From CAYRFQ01 sp964423615 (GTDB lineage: Bacteria; Planctomycetota; Planctomycetia; Gemmatales; Gemmataceae), in the NCBI GenBank assembly GCA_964423615.1, contig CAYRFQ010000148.1, positions 1-14,215 on the forward strand: a stretch of 14,215 nt of DNA. Reading direction: 5' to 3'. The position numbers and the translations under genes are program-made. Positions 1 through 7,039 of the stretch are shown piece after piece. Positions within the stretch are counted from its first letter, which is position 1. Every line of letters begins with the position of its first letter. Below the pieces are notes generated by a model, which did no database searches, was not told the DNA's origin, and saw only the letters and a list, made by a program, of their open reading frames with translations.

Positions 1-727
1 GCATTCCCTCGACAGGGAACTCTCGCACGTTCTTCCCGTGCGGGTCCCAACCGGCTTCACGCAGCAGCAGGTCGATGAACAAATCGCGAGTCTCTTCTTC
101 GGTGTAGTCCTTTTCGGGAATCGCCTTCTGGTTGGCCAGCTTGATGGCGTGGATTTGCTGCCGGAGCCGCTCGAGTTCTTCCTTCGTAACTGTGAGAGCT
201 TCTTGCGATTCTTTGTGCGCCTTGTCCTTTTCTTCGAATTGCCTATGCAACTCCTCCAACTGTTTGACGGTCTTGTCGTGAATTTGTCCATCTTGTGGCT
301 TGGGCAACAGACTCGCGTCGAACTTCAAAATCTGAGGAACGGTTTTGCTGTATCGCTGTGCCAGCCAGCCCAGTTTGTTGTGCAGCCCTGCGGTCACCTT
401 CAGTGCTTCACGAGGGGAAACATCAACCCCTGCGTCGCTGTGAACGGCGTTGTTGCCGATCATGCGGATGACTTCAACGTGCACATGCAAGCCTGTGGCC
501 AGTGAGTTCTTGTACTTTCTCGCGTTCGTCAGCGCATACAAGTTGTCCTTGCCTGGCCTGCGCAAATCCGTGTCGTGGTCATACATCCACTTCACGGCCA
601 GCTCCAGAGTCCGCCGCGCATAGAACGCCGAAGTCCGCGGAGCCACATGCACATTTCGCTCGGCCTGGACCGCGTCCTCGTAAAGGAAATCCCACTCGTT
701 CTTGAGAAAATCAAAGTTCGATGTCAT
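1..727 (-). CDS. hsdR: Type I restriction enzyme R subunit, N-terminal part (runs off left edge)
   Basis: I translated the minus strand from the ATG at 727 and it stays open to base 1 (242 codons), so this is the N-terminal part of a larger protein. HsdR is the ATP-dependent translocase and nuclease of a type I restriction complex. Residues 1 to about 110 look like a DUF4145-type helical domain (NNAVHSDAG near residues 92-100). Residues about 150-203 are a charged coiled coil. From about residue 209 the segment YTEEETRDLFIDLLLREAGW matches the start of the HSDR_N nuclease domain of the DUF4145/HSDR_N/DEAD family. The catalytic PD-(D/E)XK residues and helicase motifs would lie outside the window. 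It begins 21 nt after the hsdS stop, in the same direction, so it is the third gene of the operon. No clear Shine-Dalgarno precedes the ATG. Identity is well supported; integrity cannot be judged. Confidence 0.9.
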   Translation of the reverse strand, partial: MTSNFDFLKNEWDFLYEDAVQAERNVHVAPRTSAFYARRTLELAVKWMYDHDTDLRRPGKDNLYALTNARKYKNSLATGLHVHVEVIRMIGNNAVHSDAGVDVSPREALKVTAGLHNKLGWLAQRYSKTVPQILKFDASLLPKPQDGQIHDKTVKQLEELHRQFEEKDKAHKESQEALTVTKEELERLRQQIHAIKLANQKAIPEKDYTEEETRDLFIDLLLREAGWDPHGKNVREFPVEGM

Positions 728-748
728 GGGCCATTCTCAGATGTCTGT

Positions 749-1960
749 CTACTTGCTTGTCAGTTCTCCTCGGAAGGCGCGTTGGACGAGGGAGTTAAAT
801 AACTGAGTTGATTGATTCGCAGTTCGGGTAATTTTCAGTCGCAAGTCCTGAATTTTGTTGTGAGCGTTTACATACGCTCGCTGTTGGTTATCTGGAGGAC
901 AAAACACTTTAAACTTTTTCAGATCTCCGAGATTCAAGGTCTTCTGCGCAACGCCCCGCACCTCTTGATCTGCCTGTCTTTTAATCCCAGGCGATTGCAG
1001 CATCCCGAGGAGAAAAAGCGGTTGAATTCGATGAGCGTCTGGCTTGATATGTGCAATATGTCGTTGAAATGCAAACCTGCGAGCCGTGTCCACTATCGCT
1101 ACGTTTCCGTAACTGCCCACAGTTGTGTACAAAATATCGTTTTTCTCAATCGGGCATCTTTCTGTCAGTTCTTTCCAAGTTGACCCCGAAACGAACTTTT
1201 TTGTATCGAACGATATTTGTCCGTTGACAACGTTACTCACGAAAAGAAACGGATAGCCTGTTGTGCTCCATTGTGGAGGCTGGTGCGTTCCATCAGTTAT
1301 TCGGTGACAGAGAGATTCCAGAGTTACAACTTCCCACCCCTTCGGATTGGTCACCGGGTCGCCGAACATGTCCAAGAACACCGACTTGAGAAACTGCTCG
1401 GTCAGCTCGATGGCCTTGTGCCGCTTGCGACGGATGGCATCGGCCTTGTCCAGGATCGCCGCGATCCGACGTTGCTCCTCCAGCGGCGGGAGGGGGATTG
1501 TGTATTCTTTCACACTCTCAGCGGATAAATTTGGTTGAGCAGTACCGTTGTCAAACTTTCTGATTTCTCTCTGCCCGAATGAACTTCTCAAGAAGTGATA
1601 CAAGTACTCAACATGTACGCGCTCGGTGGGTCTGATTATCATAAGCGACGAAGCAATTGCAGATGGTTCATCGCGGCGGACAATTGCAGTCTTGCCCAAC
1701 GAGCCTCGCAGGCAGTAGAGAACGTCATTAGGCTGAACCTTCCCACTCCCAAGAAGGTCAAAACGCTCTTTTGTTATGAAGTTCATACCGGAGTAGTCAA
1801 TTTCGCCGTTCTGCAAATGGCCGGCGTTAATGAACGGAATTCCCTTCGAGACAAAGGAGTCTTGCGAAGGATAGTTTTTTCCACGATCACCGTTGATGAA
1901 GGTAGCAACATCCCGTAAACGCAAAGACGACCAATCCGGGGGCATCACTTGATCATTCAC
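749..1960 (-). CDS. hsdS: Type I restriction-modification specificity subunit S
   Basis: This is the 403-aa DNA-recognition subunit, which positions two HsdM subunits (and HsdR) on a bipartite target. The architecture is classical. A first target recognition domain covers residues 1 to about 150. A central conserved helical spacer follows, with IPLPPLEEQRRIAAILDKAD near 155-175 and a long helix through the phrase FLDMFGDP. A second target recognition domain begins at about residue 208 (GWEVVTLESLCHRITDGTHQ). A C-terminal helical spacer ends in LVQRAFRGEL. The start used is GTG at 1960, whose TG is shared with the hsdM stop TGA (GTGA overlap), implying translational coupling; a GGGG-rich stretch just upstream can act as Shine-Dalgarno. 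An in-frame ATG lies five codons later. The second spacer is less conserved than the first (CPPDNQQRAYVNA instead of PPLEEQRRIAAI), as expected for an HsdS with an exchanged second half. Specificity cannot be predicted from sequence alone. Confidence 0.93.
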   Translation of the reverse strand: MNDQVMPPDWSSLRLRDVATFINGDRGKNYPSQDSFVSKGIPFINAGHLQNGEIDYSGMNFITKERFDLLGSGKVQPNDVLYCLRGSLGKTAIVRRDEPSAIASSLMIIRPTERVHVEYLYHFLRSSFGQREIRKFDNGTAQPNLSAESVKEYTIPLPPLEEQRRIAAILDKADAIRRKRHKAIELTEQFLKSVFLDMFGDPVTNPKGWEVVTLESLCHRITDGTHQPPQWSTTGYPFLFVSNVVNGQISFDTKKFVSGSTWKELTERCPIEKNDILYTTVGSYGNVAIVDTARRFAFQRHIAHIKPDAHRIQPLFLLGMLQSPGIKRQADQEVRGVAQKTLNLGDLKKFKVFCPPDNQQRAYVNAHNKIQDLRLKITRTANQSTQLFNSLVQRAFRGELTSK

Positions 1961-3417
1961 CCCAACATCCCCCTCAATTCCTTCAAGTCTCCAGCAATCT
2001 CCGCCTCCAACGTCTCAAGCTGATCCAAAATCACCTGTGGGGGATCATACTTCACTTCCTCGTATTCGATCTCCTTGTACCGATTGATCGACAGGTCAAA
2101 CTTGTTGTCCACAATCTCCTGCACCGGCACAAAGAACGCCTTGCTCTTGCGGTCGGTGTCCTTCTTGGGGTCGCGGTTCTTCCAACGCTCGATCACATCC
2201 GGGATGTCGTTCTCTTCGACCGAGTCCCGCTTGTCATCGAGACTGAACCCATCGGCTTGCATGTCGTAGAACCAAACGAAATCCGTCCCACCCGATTCGG
2301 TCTTCGTAAAGATCAACACCGCCGTCGAAACACCCGCATACGGCTTGAACACACCCGAAGGCATCGAAACCACACCCTCGAGCTTCTGGTTCTCCACCAG
2401 CTCCTTCCGTAGCTGCTTGTGAGCCGTCGAACCTCCAAACAACACCCCATCGGGCACAATACACGCACACCGCCCACCCGTCTTGAGCTGCTTCAAAAAC
2501 AAAGCCCCAAACAGCAGCTCGGTCTTCTTTGTCTTGGTCACCTTCAACAAATCCGCGGCGACTTCCTCGGCAGCTAACGAACCCTTGAATGGTGGATTGG
2601 CCAACACCAAGGTGTACTTTTCCCGAATCGAATCTCCTGCTTTGGACAGAGAATCCACGCTTTCAATGTTGGGATTCTCTACCCCGTGCAGAAGCATGTT
2701 CATCACACCAATCCGCAGCATTGATGAATCAAAGTCCGAGCCATGAAACATGGTGTTGTTGAAATGCTCCTTCTGTTTGGCATCCCGGAACATCTCCTTG
2801 TGGTGCTCTCGCAAATACTCATTGGCCGCGACCAAGAAGCCACACGTCCCACAGGCTGGGTCTGCAATGACGTCTTTCGGCTGCGGCTCCATCATCTCCA
2901 CCATCATCTTGATAATGTGCCGAGGCGTCCGAAACTGGCCGTTCTTTCCCTGGTGTTGGAGACTGCTCAGCAGATACTCATAAAAGTCGCCCTTGGTATC
3001 CAGATCGGCCATCGGAATGCCATCGATGATCTCCACCACCCGCTGCAGCACAGAGGGCCTGGGGATCACAAAGACCGCATCCTTCATATACCGCGAGTAA
3101 GCACTCTCGCGATCGCCTTGCAGCTCCTTGATAAATGGAAAAACCTCATCACGAAAAGTCTCAAACATCACCTGAGCTTCGCGGTCCTTGAACCGCGACC
3201 ATCGCAGGTGTTGCTGATGTTCCGAGAAGATCGGGTCTTCGATCTCTCCGCCCAACATGTTGGCCTTCTGTTCGCGCAGCGTGTGGATCTCATCCAACCG
3301 CTTGGCAAACACCAAGTAGGAAACCTGCTCAATCACGGTGAGGCCGTTCGTGATCCCACCCGACCAACACGTTTCCCAAATCTTGTTGATGTCGGCCTTT
3401 ATCTGTCCCGTGAGCAT
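1957..3417 (-). CDS. hsdM: Type I restriction-modification DNA methyltransferase subunit M
   Basis: This 486-aa N6-adenine methyltransferase subunit has the usual family length. The N-terminal helical HsdM_N domain (residues 1 to about 140) begins with the typical pattern of an early IW, then LTVIEQVSYLVFAKRLDE. The catalytic domain carries GQFRTPRHI (160-168), the S-adenosylmethionine-binding motif I DPACGTCGFL (186-195) and the catalytic motif IV NPPF (274-277), the usual adenine-methyltransferase set. The C-terminal tail (SINRYKEIEYEEV) is typical of the family. The ATG at 3417 is preceded by GAGGGACAGGT, giving a plausible ribosome site. It is the first gene of the hsdM-hsdS-hsdR operon and its stop overlaps the hsdS start. 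All motifs are intact, so an active methylase is expected. Restriction also depends on the unseen rest of hsdR. Confidence 0.96.
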   Translation of the reverse strand: MLTGQIKADINKIWETCWSGGITNGLTVIEQVSYLVFAKRLDEIHTLREQKANMLGGEIEDPIFSEHQQHLRWSRFKDREAQVMFETFRDEVFPFIKELQGDRESAYSRYMKDAVFVIPRPSVLQRVVEIIDGIPMADLDTKGDFYEYLLSSLQHQGKNGQFRTPRHIIKMMVEMMEPQPKDVIADPACGTCGFLVAANEYLREHHKEMFRDAKQKEHFNNTMFHGSDFDSSMLRIGVMNMLLHGVENPNIESVDSLSKAGDSIREKYTLVLANPPFKGSLAAEEVAADLLKVTKTKKTELLFGALFLKQLKTGGRCACIVPDGVLFGGSTAHKQLRKELVENQKLEGVVSMPSGVFKPYAGVSTAVLIFTKTESGGTDFVWFYDMQADGFSLDDKRDSVEENDIPDVIERWKNRDPKKDTDRKSKAFFVPVQEIVDNKFDLSINRYKEIEYEEVKYDPPQVILDQLETLEAEIAGDLKELRGMLG

Positions 3418-3801
3418 ACCTGTCCCTCAATGCCGAAACCCCTCTCGATCTTGGCGATCGGCGTTATTTCGATGCTTCTTGGCCAAAGCTTTCTTTTATA
3501 AAGAAAATAACCCAGATTCGCTGGGCAAATCCGCATAATAGCGATCCCCACCATCTTTGTCTAGCAACTTGTACTCTCTTCAACAAGGAACGAAGTTAGA
3601 GCGATGGTCGAGCGAATGCTTGTCAGAAAGAACTTCAGCCAGCTGGTTTGTGGAGGTTTGCACGATCTGCGGGACCAGATGCCTCGAGATACCGAGTACG
3701 TCAGAATCTGGCCTCGAGCGTTGGCGAAGAGAAGAAACAGGGAGAGTGGGAGTTGAAGTAGAGACTCCCAGATCAAAGAAATGAAAAACAAGAGGGCGTG
3801 A
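3418..3801. other. Non-coding region upstream of hsdM
   Basis: No convincing gene is visible in these 384 nt. It should contain the hsdM promoter reading leftward. Two dyads lie 70-110 nt upstream of hsdM: TTTCTTT/AAAGAAA with a 3-nt centre (3490-3506), and CCCAG/CTGGG with a 5-nt centre (3511-3525). They could be regulator sites, but no clean -35/-10 pair could be assigned. A plus-strand reading frame of about 50 codons starts at an ATG at 3604, but nothing else supports it. Confidence 0.4.
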
Positions 3802-4353
3802 TCACTCGACTGTTTCGGCTAGCTCGGTCACCACCAAAGGCTCGTCCTCTCGGTCTTGCGAGTCCTTGGTGGCGTCCCAGAACTGCTTGGCTTGCTTAAC
3901 CCTCGCGTAAACGGCTCGGCTGCTAAGCGATTCCTTTTTTTGCAACTCGCCGCGGACCGTTTGCCAAAAACACTTGTCGATTTCTTCTGGCGTCCTGTCG
4001 ACCATTTGCATGGAGAGGAATTCAGAATTTTCGGCGATGATTTTCAGAACATTTCGGACATTTCGTTTACTAACGGCGTTGATCGTCCCGTCCGCCCGAG
4101 CCTTGTCAACGGCCTGAATCGATCGCCATAAACGCGAGTACATGTCTGAGCGAATTCTGTTCCGATTCTCATCTTTCTCCTCACCAGGTGGGGTCATCCC
4201 TAATTCCATCATCGCCGTGAACTTATCGTACTTGATCTTAGCTTCTTGAGTCCCATGCTCCCCAAAGTAAAAACAGCGACCTCCCACCCGTGAATAGGCT
4301 TGGCCTGTGCCTTTGTGGTGTAGCAGGGAAGGCTTTTTGAGCAATCGCGGCAT
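3802..4353 (-). CDS. Integrase-like DNA-binding protein lacking a catalytic domain
   Basis: This 183-aa protein starts at the ATG at 4353, with AAAGG about 8 nt upstream. Residues 5-50 (HHKGTGQAYSRVGGRCFYFG, then GTQEAKIKYDKFTAMM) have the same pattern as the N-terminus of the tyrosine integrase at 12328: a basic lead, LHK.SG.A, a G-R strand, then LG..G.xES+xxYxxxxxE. This is the arm-type DNA-binding region of planctomycete-type integrases. The remainder is helical and basic and resembles a SAM-like core-binding domain (SSRAVYARVKQAKQFWDATK near the end). The catalytic Arg, HxxR and Tyr boxes are absent, and no remnant of them is seen in the 240 nt downstream. It has its own strong promoter with an embedded dyad, so it may be a stand-alone regulator or directionality factor rather than debris. 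A truncated integrase gene is the alternative. It lies about 380 nt upstream of hsdM in the same direction, with no clear co-transcription. Confidence 0.72.
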   Translation of the reverse strand: MPRLLKKPSLLHHKGTGQAYSRVGGRCFYFGEHGTQEAKIKYDKFTAMMELGMTPPGEEKDENRNRIRSDMYSRLWRSIQAVDKARADGTINAVSKRNVRNVLKIIAENSEFLSMQMVDRTPEEIDKCFWQTVRGELQKKESLSSRAVYARVKQAKQFWDATKDSQDREDEPLVVTELAETVE

Positions 4354-4402
4354 GAGTTAGACCTTTCTGAATATATACAAATACATATTGTACATATACA
4401 AC

Positions 4403-4431
4403 ATTATAGCAATGCACAGTGTGTATTGCAA
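4403..4431 (-). promoter_or_regulatory. Promoter for the integrase-like protein
   Basis: Read on the minus strand, TTGCAA (4431-4426) is followed after exactly 17 nt by a perfect TATAAT (4408-4403), which predicts a start near 4396 and a 43-nt leader before the ATG at 4353. The -35 matches the consensus at 4 of 6 positions. The spacer is filled by the dyad listed separately, so repression by occlusion is plausible. Confidence 0.7.
4409..4429. promoter_or_regulatory. 21-bp dyad operator candidate inside promoter spacer
   Basis: The symmetric elements are GCAAT-x-CACA, a central base, then TGTG-x-ATTGC. The two halves are inverted copies except for positions 6, 11 (the centre) and 16. The dyad occupies the whole -35/-10 spacer of the minus-strand promoter and overlaps the -35 hexamer. 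This is the classic position of a repressor operator; autoregulation by the protein it drives is an inference. Confidence 0.6.
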
Positions 4432-4569
4432 AAAAAGACCCGACCTCAAACGAGATCGAGCCAGACTTTTCGTCATCATGAGGGTGAAAAACAAAAGCAA
4501 TAGCCGGACCAGGAGGAAAGGCCAAGACGGGTTGTCCGTGACCTGTGTCCCTCATCCGTCACCAATCGA

Positions 4570-5709
4570 TCACATTGGTTGCAAAGTAGTCGCCGTGATG
4601 TCGGCCAAAGCTTGGACAAGGGCAACGTTCCCATCGGCCCTTAAGCGGTTCACGAATGCTGCAAGCGCGTTGACAGGATCGTCCGCCCGCGCGAGCAGGT
4701 CGGCCATCCGAAGGCCAAGAACGTCATCAGGTGACACGTCAGCCGAAAGGGAATCTTTGCGAGTGGGCAAAGGTTGGGCGGGTGAAGTGTTGGCAGTTCC
4801 ATCCTGTGCAACGTCGGGTGATTCCGCCGGTTCCTCGTCAGACGGGATCAGCTCCAACCGGTCCAAAGACACGGGCTTGAGCAGCTTGTTGGTCCTCTCC
4901 GACCGAACACGAACCCGATGGTTGATCTCGTCCATTTCTTCCACGACTCCGACGATCGTTCGCTTGCCGAGGGTGTATTGGACACGATTACCAACAAAGA
5001 TGTCTGTCGTATCGTTTGTGGACAGGACGGTGGACTTATTAGATCGTGGATCGTCCGGCACGTCGGTTTGGGAGTGATTATCGCTCGCGCTGTCGTCAAC
5101 AGAGATGTCTTGGAGTAAGTCATCAACAGGAACATCAGACAAGGAATCAGAGGGATCAGTCAAGGTCGCCATCAACGATTGAACCAGATCACCCAACGTC
5201 GTAATTTCCTCGCGAAGTTCCTCGTGTTCTTCCCAAAGGTGATTCACTTCACGGACAGTGTCGTCGATATCAGCAACGCAGATAGCACAACCCGACACGA
5301 TGTTGTAAACCTTCCCACACTTCTCGGAAAAGACCGTCAAGTCGTCACTACAGTCGCGCTGATGCTGCTCTAACCGGAACTTAAAGTTCCGACGTGCGGT
5401 TGCTGGCGAGGATAAACTGAGTTGCTCAAAATCGTACCGCAATTCGTTGAAACGTTCGTCCGTCTTGTCTGACAAATGGCCGACGGAAGCTTGTAGTTCA
5501 TCCAAGGTGCCAATCGCTTCGTCAACGTTCTCTTGGCGATCGTCAAGACTCTTGATTTGCCGTTCCAAGTCAACGATCCGGGATTGGATATCATCCGACT
5601 TGTCGGAGAGTGACGTGATGGTGTTGGCGATACGTTCTGCCAAAGCCAATGTTTGGGATTGGATAGACTCACCTTGAACTGACGGACAGGTTTCTGTAGA
5701 AACGGACAT
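4570..5709 (-). CDS. Coiled-coil protein with SH3-like segment, function unknown
   Basis: The ATG at 5709 (379 aa) is chosen because GGAG lies 8 nt upstream; an in-frame GTG at 5739 would add ten residues but sits in a hairpin. I do not recognise a named family. Residues about 15-98 form a long heptad-rich coiled coil (SIQSQTLALAERIANTI..., later RIVDLERQIKSLDDRQENVD). Residues 100-180 form a second helical part containing four cysteines (C120, C131, C141, C144, the last two as CAIC) that could bind a metal. An acidic Ser/Asp-rich linker spans about 185-235. A small beta-rich segment at about 238-290 (FVGNRVQYTLGKRTIVGVVE then INHRVRVRSE) resembles a KOW/Tudor/SH3-type barrel. A second acidic linker and a C-terminal helical tail follow. 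No signal peptide or membrane segment is seen, so it is cytoplasmic. An overlapping long frame on the other strand is judged a shadow. Confidence 0.75.
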   Translation of the reverse strand: MSVSTETCPSVQGESIQSQTLALAERIANTITSLSDKSDDIQSRIVDLERQIKSLDDRQENVDEAIGTLDELQASVGHLSDKTDERFNELRYDFEQLSLSSPATARRNFKFRLEQHQRDCSDDLTVFSEKCGKVYNIVSGCAICVADIDDTVREVNHLWEEHEELREEITTLGDLVQSLMATLTDPSDSLSDVPVDDLLQDISVDDSASDNHSQTDVPDDPRSNKSTVLSTNDTTDIFVGNRVQYTLGKRTIVGVVEEMDEINHRVRVRSERTNKLLKPVSLDRLELIPSDEEPAESPDVAQDGTANTSPAQPLPTRKDSLSADVSPDDVLGLRMADLLARADDPVNALAAFVNRLRADGNVALVQALADITATTLQPM

Positions 5710-5739
5710 GCTTGACACTCCAGTAAAGTGTTTGGCCAC

Positions 5740-5770
5740 GGTCCAGGTGAGTTGCAGCTCACGCTGGACC
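5740..5770 (-). promoter_or_regulatory. Strong hairpin in leader of the coiled-coil gene
   Basis: The arms GGTCCAG+GTGAG (5740-5751) and CTCAC+g+CTGGACC (5758-5770) pair over 12 bp with one bulged base and a 6-nt loop. It ends about 30 nt before the ATG at 5709 and just upstream of its Shine-Dalgarno. It could be an RNA control element or an operator. There is no immediate T-tract on the minus strand; a TTTTT at 5775-5779 on the plus strand leaves a weak plus-strand terminator possible. Confidence 0.5.
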
Positions 5771-5784
5771 TATGTTTTTGATAC

Positions 5785-5799
5785 GTCAGTCACACTGAC
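5785..5799. promoter_or_regulatory. Dyad operator candidate with related copies
   Basis: GTCAGT, 3 nt, ACTGAC is a perfect 6-bp-arm dyad upstream of the coiled-coil gene. Its core TCACACTGA recurs as TCACAACTGA at 5818-5827 and exactly again at 6135-6144, on both sides of the plus-strand promoter at 6047-6075. Repeated related sites in a divergent intergenic region suggest a shared regulator; none is identified. Confidence 0.4.
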
Positions 5800-6035
5800 C
5801 AACGCGAGATACACAAGTCACAACTGACAAAGCCGATAAATTCTGCCAGCTGTACAAAGCGTAGGACTACTCATTTCCTATGTCAAGAACTATCAATAGA
5901 AATCGCTTAGAAAAGACACCTTCGGTGTAGTCTCGCAACACATCACTGCCCGATATATCAAACTAACAAGGCATGCAGCAGTGTATGACTACGCAAGCAC
6001 CAAGTCCCACAACCAACCAACGATCGATTCTATTG

Positions 6036-6075
6036 TTGACAATACATTGACACTCTACCATTAGCTCCGTATAAT
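6036..6075 (+). promoter_or_regulatory. Perfect sigma-70 consensus promoter with duplicated -35
   Basis: TTGACA at 6047-6052 and TATAAT at 6070-6075 are both perfect, with the optimal 17-nt spacer. A second TTGACA lies at 6036-6041, and TTGACAAT recurs at 6080-6087 near the predicted start (about 6082). It drives the plus-strand gene at 6313 through a leader of about 230 nt. A 12-codon frame (ATG 6086 to TAG 6124) begins within a few bases of the predicted start, as a possible leaderless leader peptide. Confidence 0.75.
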
Positions 6076-6312
6076 GATTTTGACAATGCCGACCCGCAAC
6101 GAACGAGGGTACAAACACACGTAGACTCTACACATCACAACTGATCCGATAGCCCACCCCCGACCCCCCAACGTCAAAACCCTACAATGTATATACCTGT
6201 CCTAGATTTTTATGACTCTCTAAAGTTTGGTGCGATCGGCATTCAGTTGGACCGGCAACAACGTCGAAATACAGCTGAGTATGACGAATTTACTTTTCAG
6301 AGGATTTTACTT

Positions 6313-6876
6313 ATGAGCGAATTTATAAACTACATGAACACGCTCAAACCGGGATCGATTGAGGATTCTGATGAAGTGGCATCACTCCTCGCTGACTGTT
6401 GGGATGAGTTCGAAGGCGGCGACAAGCAAGGTATGACTAGCGAAAAATTGTCTGGTCGGATGGAATCTGTGCACTGGAAGCCACCGCACTTAACGTTTGA
6501 AATCGTGCGGCACGGGGGCATGGCTCTTGGCTCCACGCGTGGTGAACGTCAATCATGGCAGGTTAATCTAAAGACAAACACCGCAACTTGCACATCGGAC
6601 GGGCATCGACAGATCACACCTCGACAATCCCCATTGAATGTTGAACCGTTCGCGCAACGAATTGCAAAATTGATCCTCAACAACACAGTCGACCAACAAC
6701 TCAAGTGGATCAACGACCGAACAGTCCTTGTTTTGATTGGAAAAATCATCCCGGACTCTGGGCCTAAAGAAACAGTTCAGGGTCGACGGAAGCGATTTCG
6801 AGAAGCGTTGCAGGCCCTCCTAAAGAATAATGGCTGGACGCAGGATCCAGATAACAAAAACAAGTATTCGAAGTAG
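6313..6876 (+). CDS. Conserved-looking hypothetical protein
   Basis: This 187-aa protein starts at the ATG at 6313, preceded by AGAGGA at 8 nt. The frame is open upstream to an ATG at 6187, which would add 42 residues but has no ribosome site, so the shorter form is preferred. I recognise no named family. The N-terminal part (GSIEDSDEVASLLADCWDEF) is acidic and helical. A central segment (MESVHWKPPHLTFEIVRHGG then LGSTRGERQSWQVNL, residues 50-86) has an alternating beta pattern with PPHLTFEI.RHGG and GSTR turns, which looks like a compact conserved domain. The C-terminal third is basic (GRRKRFREALQALLKNNGW), compatible with nucleic-acid binding. No membrane segment or signal peptide is present. 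It is transcribed divergently from the coiled-coil gene and driven by an unusually strong promoter, suggesting high or tightly repressed expression. Confidence 0.7.
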   Translation: MSEFINYMNTLKPGSIEDSDEVASLLADCWDEFEGGDKQGMTSEKLSGRMESVHWKPPHLTFEIVRHGGMALGSTRGERQSWQVNLKTNTATCTSDGHRQITPRQSPLNVEPFAQRIAKLILNNTVDQQLKWINDRTVLVLIGKIIPDSGPKETVQGRRKRFREALQALLKNNGWTQDPDNKNKYSK

Positions 6877-7039
6877 GTAGAGCCTTACTTTCCCGTCACC
6901 CTGTAATGTGGTTGGCTGACGGTTCGATCTGACTCGAAAATCAGGTTGCAATTTGAGCTGGTGTTTTCCGGTTGTTCAGTTGGAGACACTATCACGTTTC
7001 GATAATAGAGACCCTTCGTCACTGAATGGAGTGTATTGA

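Noticed and set aside
2743..3501. Plus-strand open frame (252 codons) opposite hsdM
   Set aside because: It is antisense to a gene with clear methyltransferase motifs, and its His/Leu-rich composition is that of a shadow frame.
3604..3756. Plus-strand ATG frame of about 50 codons upstream of hsdM
   Set aside because: Ribosome site is weak and no motif is seen; it cannot be told from chance.
3561..3791. Minus-strand frame with a hydrophobic start between the integrase-like gene and hsdM
   Set aside because: It starts with TTG, has no ribosome site, and the composition is not consistent with a real membrane protein.
4430..4475. Possible terminator of the coiled-coil gene on the minus strand ending in seven T
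   Set aside because: The stem has several mismatches when paired by hand; the T-run may simply be promoter-flanking AT-rich DNA.
4388..5077. Long plus-strand open frame (229 codons) opposite the coiled-coil gene
   Set aside because: It is Ser/Arg/Thr-rich low-complexity, has no ribosome site, and is antisense to a frame with a good start and coherent coiled-coil pattern.
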